Below, in pieces: positions 53,442 to 63,162 of a DNA stretch of 64,000 nucleotides. Both the position numbers and the translations under genes were made by a program. The DNA comes from Pacificispira spongiicola (GTDB taxonomy: Bacteria; Pseudomonadota; Alphaproteobacteria; UBA8366; Aestuariispiraceae): positions 1-64,000 of the forward strand of contig NZ_JABBNT010000001.1 in NCBI RefSeq assembly GCF_012926505.1. The letters are read 5' to 3'. The notes beneath the pieces were generated by a model that ran no database searches, was not told the DNA's origin, and was given only the letters and a program-made list of their open reading frames with translations. How positions within the stretch are numbered: the first letter of the stretch is position 1; each line of letters begins with the position of its first letter.

Positions 53442-53908
53442 CGGGTACGGATCGACAGGACCGCCAGCCCGCAGACCAGAATCGCAATCGCGACATACCC
53501 CAGTTCAGGAAAGTCGCCGAAGAGGACGGCATTCATGCGACGCCCCGGCAATAGCGTAAAAGCACCGGCGACGCCCAACGACCAGAAGGCCAAACCGCGC
53601 ATGATGCCCTGATGCCGCCGCACATTCCCGGCCCGGATCGCGGCGATCGCCCAGATCAAGGCAGCCAGAGTCGTAATGGATAACAGGTGGATCGGGCTGA
53701 AATCGCCGATCAGCCGGATCTCCCTAACCCAGAAGGACGACAAGGCCGTCAGCGTCATCGCCGACACCCAGACATACCCCATGGCTTTATGCATCCGGTC
53801 CCGCCGCCGCCTCGCGATAATCAGCGGGGCCAGGCAAACCGCCAGCACCGCGGCGGCAACGTGAATTTGGATCGCGATTGACGATCCGGCAATCGGCGCA
53901 ATTGTCAT
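53423..53908 (-). CDS. DUF2306 membrane protein
   Basis: A 161-residue protein with about four hydrophobic helices. The family block IAIQIHVAAAVLAVCLAPLIIARRRRDRMHKAMGYVWVSAM carries the conserved His residues, and RRHQGIMRGLAFW repeats a His-containing loop. The pattern suggests a membrane heme- or quinone-linked role, but this is not established. It overlaps the 3' end of the SLC13 gene by 19 bases, convergently. GGAAGGA precedes the ATG. Confidence 0.85.
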   Translation of the reverse strand: MTIAPIAGSSIAIQIHVAAAVLAVCLAPLIIARRRRDRMHKAMGYVWVSAMTLTALSSFWVREIRLIGDFSPIHLLSITTLAALIWAIAAIRAGNVRRHQGIMRGLAFWSLGVAGAFTLLPGRRMNAVLFGDFPELGYVAIAILVCGLAVLSIRTRQRSYQ

Positions 53909-54002
53909 GCTTTCCGTCCTTCCCTAGTCCGGTCTTGAATTGGTCCGCCCCCGTCCTGTAATCGAAAGGGACCGAAGACCAGCGCGGATACGTGGAAGGA
54001 CG

Positions 54003-54782
54003 ATGGGCATCGTGAACGACAGTGCCGTGCAGTTCACGAAGCGCAGGATGCAAACGCTCCTGCGCAACCGATCCCTGTGGATCGCGCTTGCGGCGGTGAC
54101 AGCGATCCTGACCGTGGCGGGTCCCTTCGGAACGTCGGGAACCCTGCCCCCGGCCCCGCGTTTCTTCTATTGGGCCGCCATCGTCATCGCCTGTTTCTTT
54201 ACCGGTGCGACGGCGACGACCCTTGTCATGCGGTTGTTGAAGTCGGGCGGCATCGGGCATTATCCCGCCCTTGCGACGGGTGCGGCGGTCGCGGGCATCC
54301 TGAATTTCGCGATCGTAAGTGCCCTGACCGCGCTTTGGACCGGGCTTCCGCTGCTCGATCGGGTCTGGATCGACGAACAAGCCCTGCCTGTTATCCTGAT
54401 CACAATGGTCGTTTCCGCCGCCTACGACTCCATCGCGATACCGAAAGCCGGCGCAGCGGAAAGGCGAGCCGACGAACCACCCGCGATCCTGCGTCGAGTG
54501 CCCTTCGACAAGCGCGGGACGCTGATTTCCCTGTCGGTCCAGGACCACTATGTCGATATCGCCACGACGGCAGGGCGCGAACTCGTCCTGATGCGTTTGT
54601 CCGATGCGATTGACGAGGCCGGGCCGGGGCACCGGATTCATCGGTCGCATTGGGTCGCATCAGGTCAAATCCGCGCGATCAAGCGCGACGGCGCGCGCGC
54701 GATCCTAACGCTTTCCGACGGGCGCGACCTTCCGGTCAGCCGAAGCTATGTTCCCGCTCTAAAGGACGCCGGGTTGCTCTGA
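54003..54782 (+). CDS. Membrane-bound LytTR DNA-binding regulator
   Basis: A 259-residue protein from ATG 54003 after GGAAGGACG. Four hydrophobic helices cover residues 20-150 (SLWIALAAVTAILTVAGP, FFYWAAIVIACFFTGATATT, ATGAAVAGILNFAIVSALTAL, LPVILITMVVSAAYDSIAI). The C-terminal LytTR domain follows (LISLSVQDHYVDIATTAGRELVLMRLSDAIDEA, HRIHRSHWVASGQIRAIKRDG). Such proteins bind DNA while anchored in the membrane and often regulate neighbouring membrane genes. The target is unknown. Confidence 0.9.
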   Translation: MGIVNDSAVQFTKRRMQTLLRNRSLWIALAAVTAILTVAGPFGTSGTLPPAPRFFYWAAIVIACFFTGATATTLVMRLLKSGGIGHYPALATGAAVAGILNFAIVSALTALWTGLPLLDRVWIDEQALPVILITMVVSAAYDSIAIPKAGAAERRADEPPAILRRVPFDKRGTLISLSVQDHYVDIATTAGRELVLMRLSDAIDEAGPGHRIHRSHWVASGQIRAIKRDGARAILTLSDGRDLPVSRSYVPALKDAGLL

Positions 54783-54911
54783 GTTTGTATTTCGCGCAAA
54801 TGCGACTATTTTTTCGCTGTCCGCGACCATATGGGAATTGACGAATCGGCGGAACGCGGCATAGGTTCCCCGCCCATCCACTCTGCATCTCAATTCCCGG
54901 AGCGACCCATC

Positions 54912-56057
<1,146 letters not shown>

Positions 56058-56081
56058 ACGACCCACGCGGGAGCCTGATAT

Positions 56082-57662
56082 ATGCCCAAGGTACTGATTT
56101 CCGATAAATTGAGCGACCGCGCGGTCGAAATCTTCAAGGAACGCGGGATTGAGGTCGATTTCGAACCCGGCCTGCCCGCCGAAGATTTGCTGAAACGCAT
56201 CGGCGACTATGACGGTTTGGCCATCCGCTCCGCGACCAAAGTGACCGAAGAGGTCCTGAATGCCGGGGCCGGACGATTGAAAGTCGTCGGCCGCGCCGGG
56301 ATCGGCGTGGACAATGTCGACCTGCCCGCCGCGACGCGCAACGGCACCGTTGTCATGAACACACCCTTCGGCAATTCGATCACCACCGCCGAACATGCCA
56401 TTGCCATGATGATGGCGCTGGCCCGGCAAATTCCCGCCGCCGATGCGTCGACCCGCGCCGGGAAGTGGGAGAAGTCGAAATTCATGGGCGTCGAACTGTT
56501 CGGCAAAACACTGGGCCTCGTCGGGGCGGGCAATATCGGCTGCATCGTCGCGGATCGGGCGCAGGGCTTGAAGATGAAGGTTGTCGCCTTCGATCCCTTC
56601 CTGTCGCCGGAACGGGCGCGGGAACTGGGCGTCGAGCGCGTCACGATCGACGAACTTCTGGCACGAGCCGATTTTATCACCTTGCACACCCCACTGACCG
56701 ACGGCACGCGCAACCTGCTGAACGCCGACGCCTTCGCGAAATGCCGTAAGGGCGTGCGCATCATCAACTGCGCGCGCGGGGGGATCGTGAACGAGGCCGA
56801 CCTGAAGGACGCCCTGGAGTCCGGTCAGGTCGCAGGCGCGGCGCTGGATGTGTTTGAGGTCGAACCGGCCCGCGACAATCCTTTGTTCGCGATGGATAAT
56901 GTTGTGGCCACCCCGCATCTGGGAGCAGCAACGGAGGAAGCGCAGGAAAACGTCGCCCTGCAGGTCGCGGAACAGATGTCCGATTATCTGCTGACGGGCG
57001 CCGTCAGCAACGCATTGAACATGCCTTCCATTTCCGCCGAGGACGCCCCGCGCCTTCAGCCCTACATGACTCTCGCCTGCCAATTGGGGTCTTTCGCCGG
57101 TCAAGTGACGGAAACCGCGATCAAGGCCGTCACCGTCGAATTCGAAGGCCATGTCGCGAAACTGAACGTCAAACCCTTGGTTCAGGCGGCTTTGGCGGAA
57201 GTCATGAAGCCGTTCTCCGATGCCGTGAACATGGTCAATGCACCCGTCTTCGCCCGGGAACGCGGGATCGAGGTATCGGAAATCGTCCATGACCGCCCCG
57301 GCGATTACCAGACGCTGATCAAACTGACGGTGAAAACCGAACGGTTCGAACGGTCGGTATCCGGCACGCTGTTCGGCGGGAAACTGCCGCGTCTGGTAAA
57401 TATCAAGGGCATTTCGGTTGAGGCCGAATTGACCGAACACATGCTCTACATCACCAACCACGATAAGCCGGGGCTGATCGGCGGGCTGGGCTCCGTTCTG
57501 GCGGACGCGGGCATCAACATCGCGACCTTCCATCTGGGCCGTGCGGCAGCCGGTGGCGATGCCATCGCCCTGATCGCCGTCGACGACTCGGTGCCGCCAG
57601 ATGTGATGGAAAAGCTTCAGGCGCTGCCGCAAATCATGCAGGTTAAGACGTTAAACTTCTGA
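56082..57662 (+). CDS. serA: D-3-phosphoglycerate dehydrogenase
   Basis: A 526-residue long-form SerA. VLISDKLSDRAVEIFKERGIEVDF starts the substrate domain, LGLVGAGNIGCIVADRAQGL is the NAD fold, and the active-site Arg, Glu and His lie in INCARGGIVNEADL, DVFEVEPARDNP and ATPHLGAATEEAQ. An extra ASB domain (about 310-440) and a C-terminal ACT domain (ELTEHMLYITNHDKPGLIGGLGSVLADAGINIATFHLG) permit serine feedback. GGGAG precedes the ATG. It starts L-serine synthesis. Confidence 0.97.
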   Translation: MPKVLISDKLSDRAVEIFKERGIEVDFEPGLPAEDLLKRIGDYDGLAIRSATKVTEEVLNAGAGRLKVVGRAGIGVDNVDLPAATRNGTVVMNTPFGNSITTAEHAIAMMMALARQIPAADASTRAGKWEKSKFMGVELFGKTLGLVGAGNIGCIVADRAQGLKMKVVAFDPFLSPERARELGVERVTIDELLARADFITLHTPLTDGTRNLLNADAFAKCRKGVRIINCARGGIVNEADLKDALESGQVAGAALDVFEVEPARDNPLFAMDNVVATPHLGAATEEAQENVALQVAEQMSDYLLTGAVSNALNMPSISAEDAPRLQPYMTLACQLGSFAGQVTETAIKAVTVEFEGHVAKLNVKPLVQAALAEVMKPFSDAVNMVNAPVFARERGIEVSEIVHDRPGDYQTLIKLTVKTERFERSVSGTLFGGKLPRLVNIKGISVEAELTEHMLYITNHDKPGLIGGLGSVLADAGINIATFHLGRAAAGGDAIALIAVDDSVPPDVMEKLQALPQIMQVKTLNF

Positions 57663-57756
57663 TTTGAATGTCGGATTCGGAATACCGAAAAAGGTCTTTC
57701 GCAGGTGCAGCATAAACCGTTAAAATAGTTCCCCGAAACATTGTTCGAGGACGGTT

Positions 57757-59019
57757 ATGCTGTATTCGCTTTACGACGCCCGCAACCGGGCGCTCGCGCC
57801 GGTCCGCTGGATGGCGGAGGCTACGCGCCTTGCCTTCGTCAACCCGCTGCATCCGATGAGCTGGACGCCGATGGGCCGTATGATCGCGGCGGGATCCGGC
57901 GTGGTGGAAAGCCTGTTGGCCGAACGCGGCAAGCCCGACTGGGACATCGACACGGTCGAAAGCGAAGGCAAGAAACGCCCCATCGCCATCGAAACCGTCC
58001 TGGAAAAACCGTTCGGCAATTTGGTCCGCTTCCGCAAGGTCGGAATGTCCAAGAAGCAGACCCGAATCCTTCTGGTCGCGCCGATGTCCGGTCACTTCGC
58101 AACGCTGCTGCGCGACACCGTACGCGCGCTGTTGAAGGAAAACGAGGTCTGGATCACCGATTGGGCGAACGCGTCCGACGTGCCGGATGCGGAAGGCAAG
58201 TTCGGCATCGAACGCTACATGGAATACCTGATGGATTTCATGGCCTTCCTGCATGAGGAGGATTCCAGCCGTCCGTTCCATATCATGGCGGTGTGTCAGC
58301 CCGCGCCGCTGGTTCTGGCCAGCACGGCGATCCTGGCGGAAGACAAGGCCCCGCATTGCCCGGCCAGCATGATCCTGATGGGCGGGCCGATCGATACCCG
58401 CGCATCCGAAACCGCCGTGACCCGCGCCGCCTTGAACCGCAGCATCGACTGGTTCCGCACGCATATGATCCACCGCGTTCCGCCCAGCTTCCGCGGCGCG
58501 AACCGCCGGGTCTATCCGGGCTTCCTGCAATTGCGCGCCTTCTGGTCGATGAACCCGGCGCGCCACGCCGGGGCGCATTGGAACATGTTCAAGCATTTGA
58601 GCCAGGGGGACGGCGAATCCGCCGACCGGACGCGCGCCTTCTACGACGAATATATGGCCGTCGCCGATGTCGCCGCCGATTTCTTCCTGGAAACCGTGGA
58701 TCACGTCTTCAAGAAACACTCCCTGCCGAAAGGGGAGTTGATGTGGAACGGCCGCAAGGTGAACCCGGAAGCGATCACCGATGTCGGGCTGCTGACCGTC
58801 GAAGGCGAATTGGACGATATCTCCAGCCCGGCCCAAACCGAAGCGGCGCACGATATCTGCCCGAATATCCCGGAAAGCCTGCGCGATCATCTACTGCAGG
58901 AAAATGTCGGTCACTACGGTATCTTCAACGGACGGCGCTGGCGCGATAATATATGCCCGCATATCGGGGAATTCGTGCGCGGGATCGAGGCGCAAAAGGC
59001 CAAGAAGCAAGCCGCCTGA
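57757..59019 (+). CDS. phaZ: Intracellular polyhydroxyalkanoate depolymerase
   Basis: A 420-residue protein of the PhaZ (Ralstonia PhaZa) family. The nucleophile is C180 in FHIMAVCQPAPLVLAS, where a cysteine replaces the usual lipase serine, and the charged segments of the family (PMSGHFATLLRDTVRALL, VWITDWANASDVP) are present. The C-terminus has the His-bearing LLQENVGHYGIFNGRRW. It mobilises stored PHB in the cell. No phaC, phaR or phasin gene is adjacent. CGAGGA precedes the ATG. Confidence 0.93.
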   Translation: MLYSLYDARNRALAPVRWMAEATRLAFVNPLHPMSWTPMGRMIAAGSGVVESLLAERGKPDWDIDTVESEGKKRPIAIETVLEKPFGNLVRFRKVGMSKKQTRILLVAPMSGHFATLLRDTVRALLKENEVWITDWANASDVPDAEGKFGIERYMEYLMDFMAFLHEEDSSRPFHIMAVCQPAPLVLASTAILAEDKAPHCPASMILMGGPIDTRASETAVTRAALNRSIDWFRTHMIHRVPPSFRGANRRVYPGFLQLRAFWSMNPARHAGAHWNMFKHLSQGDGESADRTRAFYDEYMAVADVAADFFLETVDHVFKKHSLPKGELMWNGRKVNPEAITDVGLLTVEGELDDISSPAQTEAAHDICPNIPESLRDHLLQENVGHYGIFNGRRWRDNICPHIGEFVRGIEAQKAKKQAA

Positions 59020-59044
59020 CCCCGCCACAACGGGAACGGGATCG

Positions 59045-59944
59045 GTGACGCGAACCTTTGTCGCACTTCTAGTCTGGCTAACCATCGCGCCACCTATGGC
59101 GATGGCGGGCACACGCCTGCCCGACGGTGGGGAGGCGCGCCTTGAGGGCCTGACCGCCTATTATAGCGACCCGACCGACCGATACGACCACGGTATTCTG
59201 GGGGATGAGATCGAGGCGGCATCTCTGACGATCGAAACCGGCGGCCGTACAATCCGGGTTTCCCTACCGGAAGACCAGGTCTTCGAGGACCTTACCCCAC
59301 GCATCGTCGATGCGGATGGCGACGGTAGGCCGGAAATCCTGACGGTTCTGTCCTCCCTCGATCACGGTGCGGCCATCGCCCTCTACAGCCCGGAAGGCAA
59401 GCAGTTGGCCCTCTCGCCTTTCATCGGAAAGCCCCACCGCTGGCTCAACCCTGTCGGGGTCGCCGATTTTACCGGAGACGGTCATCCGGAAATCGCCGTC
59501 GTGGAAACGCCGCATATCGCCGGCGTTCTGGTGCTGTACCGTTGGGACGGTCAATCCGGCACGCTGGTGGAACGTCAGCGCGTTCCGGGCTTTTCCACCC
59601 ATGTCATCGGAAGCCGCGATCAGGACCTGTCCATTATCGTCGATTGGGACGGCGACGGCGTAGCGGACATCCTGCTGCCGTCCCAGGATCGAACGGCGCT
59701 GATCGGTGCCAGTTTCGCCGGGGATATGTTTCGAGAGGTCGACCGCTTTTCCCTAAGGCGGGAAATATCGGGAAACCTGATTCTTCAGGGCAATTTCCTG
59801 ATCGTGCCGATCAAGGGACGACCGAACCGAACCTTTACCCGCCCCTACAATCCGGCGGAAGCCGCCCTGAAGAAATCCCACCATCTGCCGCCGCCGTCAC
59901 CGGCACAGGCGGAAATGCCGTCAGGGGCGCCAGCGGCGCAGTAG
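59045..59944 (+). CDS. FG-GAP/VCBS repeat-type secreted protein
   Basis: A 299-residue protein from GTG 59045 after GGGAACGGG. A signal peptide ([17 protein letters not shown]) is followed by repeats with Ca-binding-like acidic loops: [31 protein letters not shown] and [15 protein letters not shown]. These are FG-GAP/VCBS blades, so a beta-propeller in the periplasm is likely. The last 40 residues are Pro/Ala-rich. Function unknown. It overlaps the convergent copA 3' end by 24 bases. Confidence 0.85.
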   Translation: MTRTFVALLVWLTIAPPMAMAGTRLPDGGEARLEGLTAYYSDPTDRYDHGILGDEIEAASLTIETGGRTIRVSLPEDQVFEDLTPRIVDADGDGRPEILTVLSSLDHGAAIALYSPEGKQLALSPFIGKPHRWLNPVGVADFTGDGHPEIAVVETPHIAGVLVLYRWDGQSGTLVERQRVPGFSTHVIGSRDQDLSIIVDWDGDGVADILLPSQDRTALIGASFAGDMFREVDRFSLRREISGNLILQGNFLIVPIKGRPNRTFTRPYNPAEAALKKSHHLPPPSPAQAEMPSGAPAAQ

Positions 59945-62095
59945 CAGCGAACTCGTCACCACGCTGACGGAACTCATCGCCATGGCCGCCCCGGCGACGG
60001 CGGGACTCAGGAAGCCCAGGGCCGCGAGCGGCAGGCCGATCACGTTGTAGATGAAGGCCCAGAACAAGTTCTGCCGGATTTTCGAGACCGTCTTTCGGCA
60101 GATGTCCAGAACCGCCGGAACCAGCATCAGGTCCGACCGCATCAGGGTGACCGGCGCCGCGTCCAGTGCGACATCGCTGCCCGTCCCCATAGCGATCCCC
60201 AGATCGGCCTGCACCAGCGCGGGGGCGTCATTGATCCCGTCACCGACCATGGCAACCCTCGCCCCGTCCTGCTGACGGGCGGCGACGGTCTTCGCCTTAC
60301 GGTCCGGGCGCACCCCGGCCAGCACGAGGTCCATGCCCAAATCCCGACCGACCCGATCGGCCGCAGCCTGACTGTCGCCCGATACCATGCCGGTCGCCAA
60401 TCCGCGTTCCTTCAACCGCGCCAAGGCCGCAACCGCCATCGGGCGCGGCGCATCCCGGAAACCGAAAACCGCCGCCGGTTTCCCGTCCCGAACCAGATAG
60501 ACCACGGTCTCCCCCAATTCTTCCATCTTTTGCGCGGCGTTGGTGTCCAACGCGACGCCAAGACGGCTGAGCAACGCACGATTGCCCAGCGCGACGGAGA
60601 CACCGTCGACCTCTCCCGCGACGCCTTCGCCGGGGCGATTGGTGAAATTACGCGGCGACGGCAAGGAGGCCGCATCCCCATCCGCGGCCTCAAACGCGCT
60701 TCGGAAGGCCTTGGCCAGCGGGTGGTCGCTGCCGCGCTGCAAGGCGGTCGCGAGCCGCAGGTGGTCCGACGTATCCACGCCCGAAAGATCGACAGTGTCC
60801 GACAGAACCGGATGCCCTTCGGTCAGGGTTCCCGTCTTGTCGAACAGAACGGTATCGATCGACGCGGCGCGTTCCATCGCCTCAATATCCTTAATCAGGA
60901 TACCCGCCTTCGCCGCCGCGCCGGTGCCCGCCACCATCGCCGTCGGCGTGGCGAGGCCCAGGGCGCAGGGGCAGGCGATGACCAGGACGGACACGCCCGC
61001 CGTGACCGCCTGTTCCAAACCGTAACCGGCGACCAGCCAGCCGACGAAGGTCACAAGGGCGATCCCCAATACCGTCGGCACGAAGATCGCGCTGACCCGG
61101 TCCACCAGTTTCTGCACCGGGGCTTTCCCGGCCTGGGCGCGTTCGACCAGACGGGTGATCTTGGACAGGGTCGTATCGCGCCCGACGGCGACGGCCTCCA
61201 CCTTCAACAGCCCGTCACCGTTGACGGCTCCGCCGGTTACCGGATCGCCGGGCTTCTTCGGCACCGGGAGGCTTTCCCCGGTGATCAGGGATTCATCGCT
61301 GTCGGATTGTCCTTCCAGGATACGGCCATCCACCGGAATCCGTTCGCCGGGCAGGACTATCAGAACATCGCCGGTCGCAACCGCCTCAATCGCGACGGTT
61401 TCCTCCCGGCCGTTTGCATCGACGCGGCGCGCGGTTGCCGGGCGCAGATTCATCAGGCTGCGCAGTGCGGCACTCGTCCCCTGCTTCGCCCAGGCTTCCA
61501 GACGCTTGCCGAACAGAACCAGCGTCACGATGACGGCGGCGGCCTCGAAATACAAATGCCCCTCCGATCCGGCCCCCAGCGTCAGAACCAGATAGAGACT
61601 GTAGAAATAGGCCGCCCCGGTTCCCATCGCGACCAAGACATCCATCGTGCCTGACCGGGTCAGCACCGCATGCCAGGCGCCGGAGAAGAACCGCGCGCCC
61701 GCCCCGAAAACGACCGGCGCGGCCAGCAAAGGCTCCAGCCAATACGGCATCATCAGCGCATGGATACCCAACGCCATGGCCACCATCTGCACCAGGAATG
61801 GCAGGGTCAGGACAACCGATACACCAACCCAAACCCAAGCCTGTCGATCCGCCGCACGAGCGCGGGCGGCCTGTTCCTCCGGATCAGTGTCTTCCTTCAG
61901 CCACGCTGCATATCCGGCCTTTTCGACCGCCGTGACAAGGCTGCGCGCGTCGCCGTCGCTTTCCACGGACGCCCGTTCCAGCGCCAGATTGACGCTGGCC
62001 GCCGAAACGCCCGGCACCGACGCCAAAGCCTTTTCGACCCGCGACGCACATCCGGCGCAAGTCATGCCGTCGATTTCGAGTTCTACCGTACTCAT
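59921..62095 (-). CDS. copA: Copper-exporting P1B-type ATPase
   Basis: A 724-residue P-type ATPase. One N-terminal metal-binding domain carries GMTCAGC (C13, C16). The transmembrane metal site is [10 protein letters not shown], the phosphorylated Asp lies in [10 protein letters not shown], and TGES and [10 protein letters not shown] motifs are also present. CPC marks a copper/silver exporter. It is divergent from cueR across two CueR-type sites, with a 19-base-spacer promoter. A GAAAGG/CCTTTC inverted repeat overlaps its ribosome binding site. Confidence 0.96.
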   Translation of the reverse strand: MSTVELEIDGMTCAGCASRVEKALASVPGVSAASVNLALERASVESDGDARSLVTAVEKAGYAAWLKEDTDPEEQAARARAADRQAWVWVGVSVVLTLPFLVQMVAMALGIHALMMPYWLEPLLAAPVVFGAGARFFSGAWHAVLTRSGTMDVLVAMGTGAAYFYSLYLVLTLGAGSEGHLYFEAAAVIVTLVLFGKRLEAWAKQGTSAALRSLMNLRPATARRVDANGREETVAIEAVATGDVLIVLPGERIPVDGRILEGQSDSDESLITGESLPVPKKPGDPVTGGAVNGDGLLKVEAVAVGRDTTLSKITRLVERAQAGKAPVQKLVDRVSAIFVPTVLGIALVTFVGWLVAGYGLEQAVTAGVSVLVIACPCALGLATPTAMVAGTGAAAKAGILIKDIEAMERAASIDTVLFDKTGTLTEGHPVLSDTVDLSGVDTSDHLRLATALQRGSDHPLAKAFRSAFEAADGDAASLPSPRNFTNRPGEGVAGEVDGVSVALGNRALLSRLGVALDTNAAQKMEELGETVVYLVRDGKPAAVFGFRDAPRPMAVAALARLKERGLATGMVSGDSQAAADRVGRDLGMDLVLAGVRPDRKAKTVAARQQDGARVAMVGDGINDAPALVQADLGIAMGTGSDVALDAAPVTLMRSDLMLVPAVLDICRKTVSKIRQNLFWAFIYNVIGLPLAALGFLSPAVAGAAMAMSSVSVVTSSLLLRRWRP

Positions 62096-62137
62096 TGGAA
62101 AGGGACCCTTTCGACATTTCGAATTTCAGTCCCATAT

Positions 62138-62168
62138 CAGATAGGGTTTCCAGTCACTGGAAGGTCAA
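62138..62168 (-). promoter_or_regulatory. CueR-type copA promoter with 19-base spacer
   Basis: On the minus strand TTGACC (62163-62168) and TATCTG (62138-62143) are 19 bases apart, the stretched spacing that MerR-family activators need. The dyad TTTCCAGTCACTGGAA lies in the spacer. It drives copA toward 62095 and its activator is very probably the adjacent CueR homologue. Confidence 0.85.
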
Positions 62169-62183
62169 GGGGTATTTCTGCAC

Positions 62184-62205
62184 TTGACCTTCCAGTGGGA
62201 GGAAG
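62184..62205 (+). promoter_or_regulatory. Second CueR-like half-palindrome, toward cueR
   Basis: TTGACCTTCCAGTG repeats the copA operator sequence in the opposite orientation, then CTTCC and GGAAG form an imperfect dyad around AGTGGGA. It lies 33 bases before the cueR ATG. No good -10 is seen 19 bases on, so autoregulation by blocking may be more likely than activation. Confidence 0.55.
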
Positions 62206-62238
62206 CTGCAAACACTGCTGCGTTAAGGAGCCACCGGC

Positions 62239-62634
62239 ATGAACATTTCCGAAGCGTCGAAACGCACGGGCCTACCCGCGAAAACCATCCGTTACTATGA
62301 AGACATCAATCTTGTCGTGCCCGACCGGCATGACAACGGGTACCGGGACTTCAGCACCGACGATGTCGGGATGCTGCATTTCCTGAAGCGGTCGCGGGAC
62401 CTCGGCTTTTCCATCGACGATTGTCGTTTGCTGCTGAGCCTCTATACCGACGAACACCGAACCAGCGCGGAGGTAAAGTCGATCGCCGCCAAACATCTGG
62501 ACGAAATCCGCGCGAAGATTGCGGAACTGGAAAGCATGCATCGCACGCTGTCGCATCTCGTCCACTGTTGCGACGGCGATTCCCGCCCCTCCTGCCCGAT
62601 CTTGGACAGCCTAGCCGGAGATAAAATCGCGTGA
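62239..62634 (+). CDS. cueR: Cu(I)-responsive MerR-family regulator (CueR/HmrR)
   Basis: A 131-residue MerR protein. MNISEASKRTGLPAKTIRYYEDINLVVPDRHDNGYRDFS is the HTH and wing, followed by a coiled dimer helix. HCCDGDSRPSCPIL holds the metal-binding cysteines with the Cys-x7-Cys spacing of CueR (C112/C120), indicating +1 metal sensing. AAGGAG precedes the ATG. It shares a divergent region with copA, and its stop overlaps the cytochrome gene start by 4 bases. Confidence 0.94.
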   Translation: MNISEASKRTGLPAKTIRYYEDINLVVPDRHDNGYRDFSTDDVGMLHFLKRSRDLGFSIDDCRLLLSLYTDEHRTSAEVKSIAAKHLDEIRAKIAELESMHRTLSHLVHCCDGDSRPSCPILDSLAGDKIA

Positions 62635-63059
62635 AATACGCCCTTCCCCTACTTCTTCTTGCCTTAGCCGGACCTATCCAAGCCAGCGCGGAAGGCCTGC
62701 TGGCCCCAATGGACGAAACCTTCGTCGCCATGGGGAAGGTGATTTACGATTCCGAATGCGCGGCCTGCCACGGGGCGCAATTGGAGGGACAGGCAAATTG
62801 GCGCGAGCGACTGCCGGACGGAAAGCTGCCCGCACCGCCGCATGACGAAACGGGCCATACTTGGCATCACCCGGATCGGCAGCTTTTCAATATCACGAAA
62901 TTGGGCCTCGCCCCCTTCGCCGGTCCAGACTATCCGACGGACATGCCTGCTTTCGGCTCTCGCCTGACAGATGCCGAAATCATCGCCGTGCTGTCCTATA
63001 TCAAGAGCACTTGGCCCGAAAACATCCAAAAACAACACGACCTTAGGAACGGTTCCTAA
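62631..63059 (+). CDS. c-type cytochrome, coupled to cueR
   Basis: A 142-residue class I cytochrome c from GTG 62631. The signal peptide is MKYALPLLLLALAGPIQASA, the haem site is CAACH, and the distal Met lies in DMPAFGSRL. It is exported and matured in the periplasm. It is translationally coupled to cueR by a GTGA overlap. Small cytochromes of this sort are found in copper loci of other proteobacteria, where a role in copper or electron transfer is assumed. No oxidase gene is nearby. Confidence 0.88.
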   Translation: MKYALPLLLLALAGPIQASAEGLLAPMDETFVAMGKVIYDSECAACHGAQLEGQANWRERLPDGKLPAPPHDETGHTWHHPDRQLFNITKLGLAPFAGPDYPTDMPAFGSRLTDAEIIAVLSYIKSTWPENIQKQHDLRNGS

Positions 63060-63162
63060 TTTCTTAACTGTTTAGTCACCCCTTGCATTTACTACCCAAA
63101 GGGATGGAAACTGCCGACACCGCCGTCGCAGGAGCCTTTGAGGACAAGGGAGTTTCGGCTGG

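Noticed and set aside
57666-57686. TTCGG/CCGAA hairpin with A run after serA
   Set aside because: The 5-base stem is short and is followed by A rather than T on the serA transcript strand.
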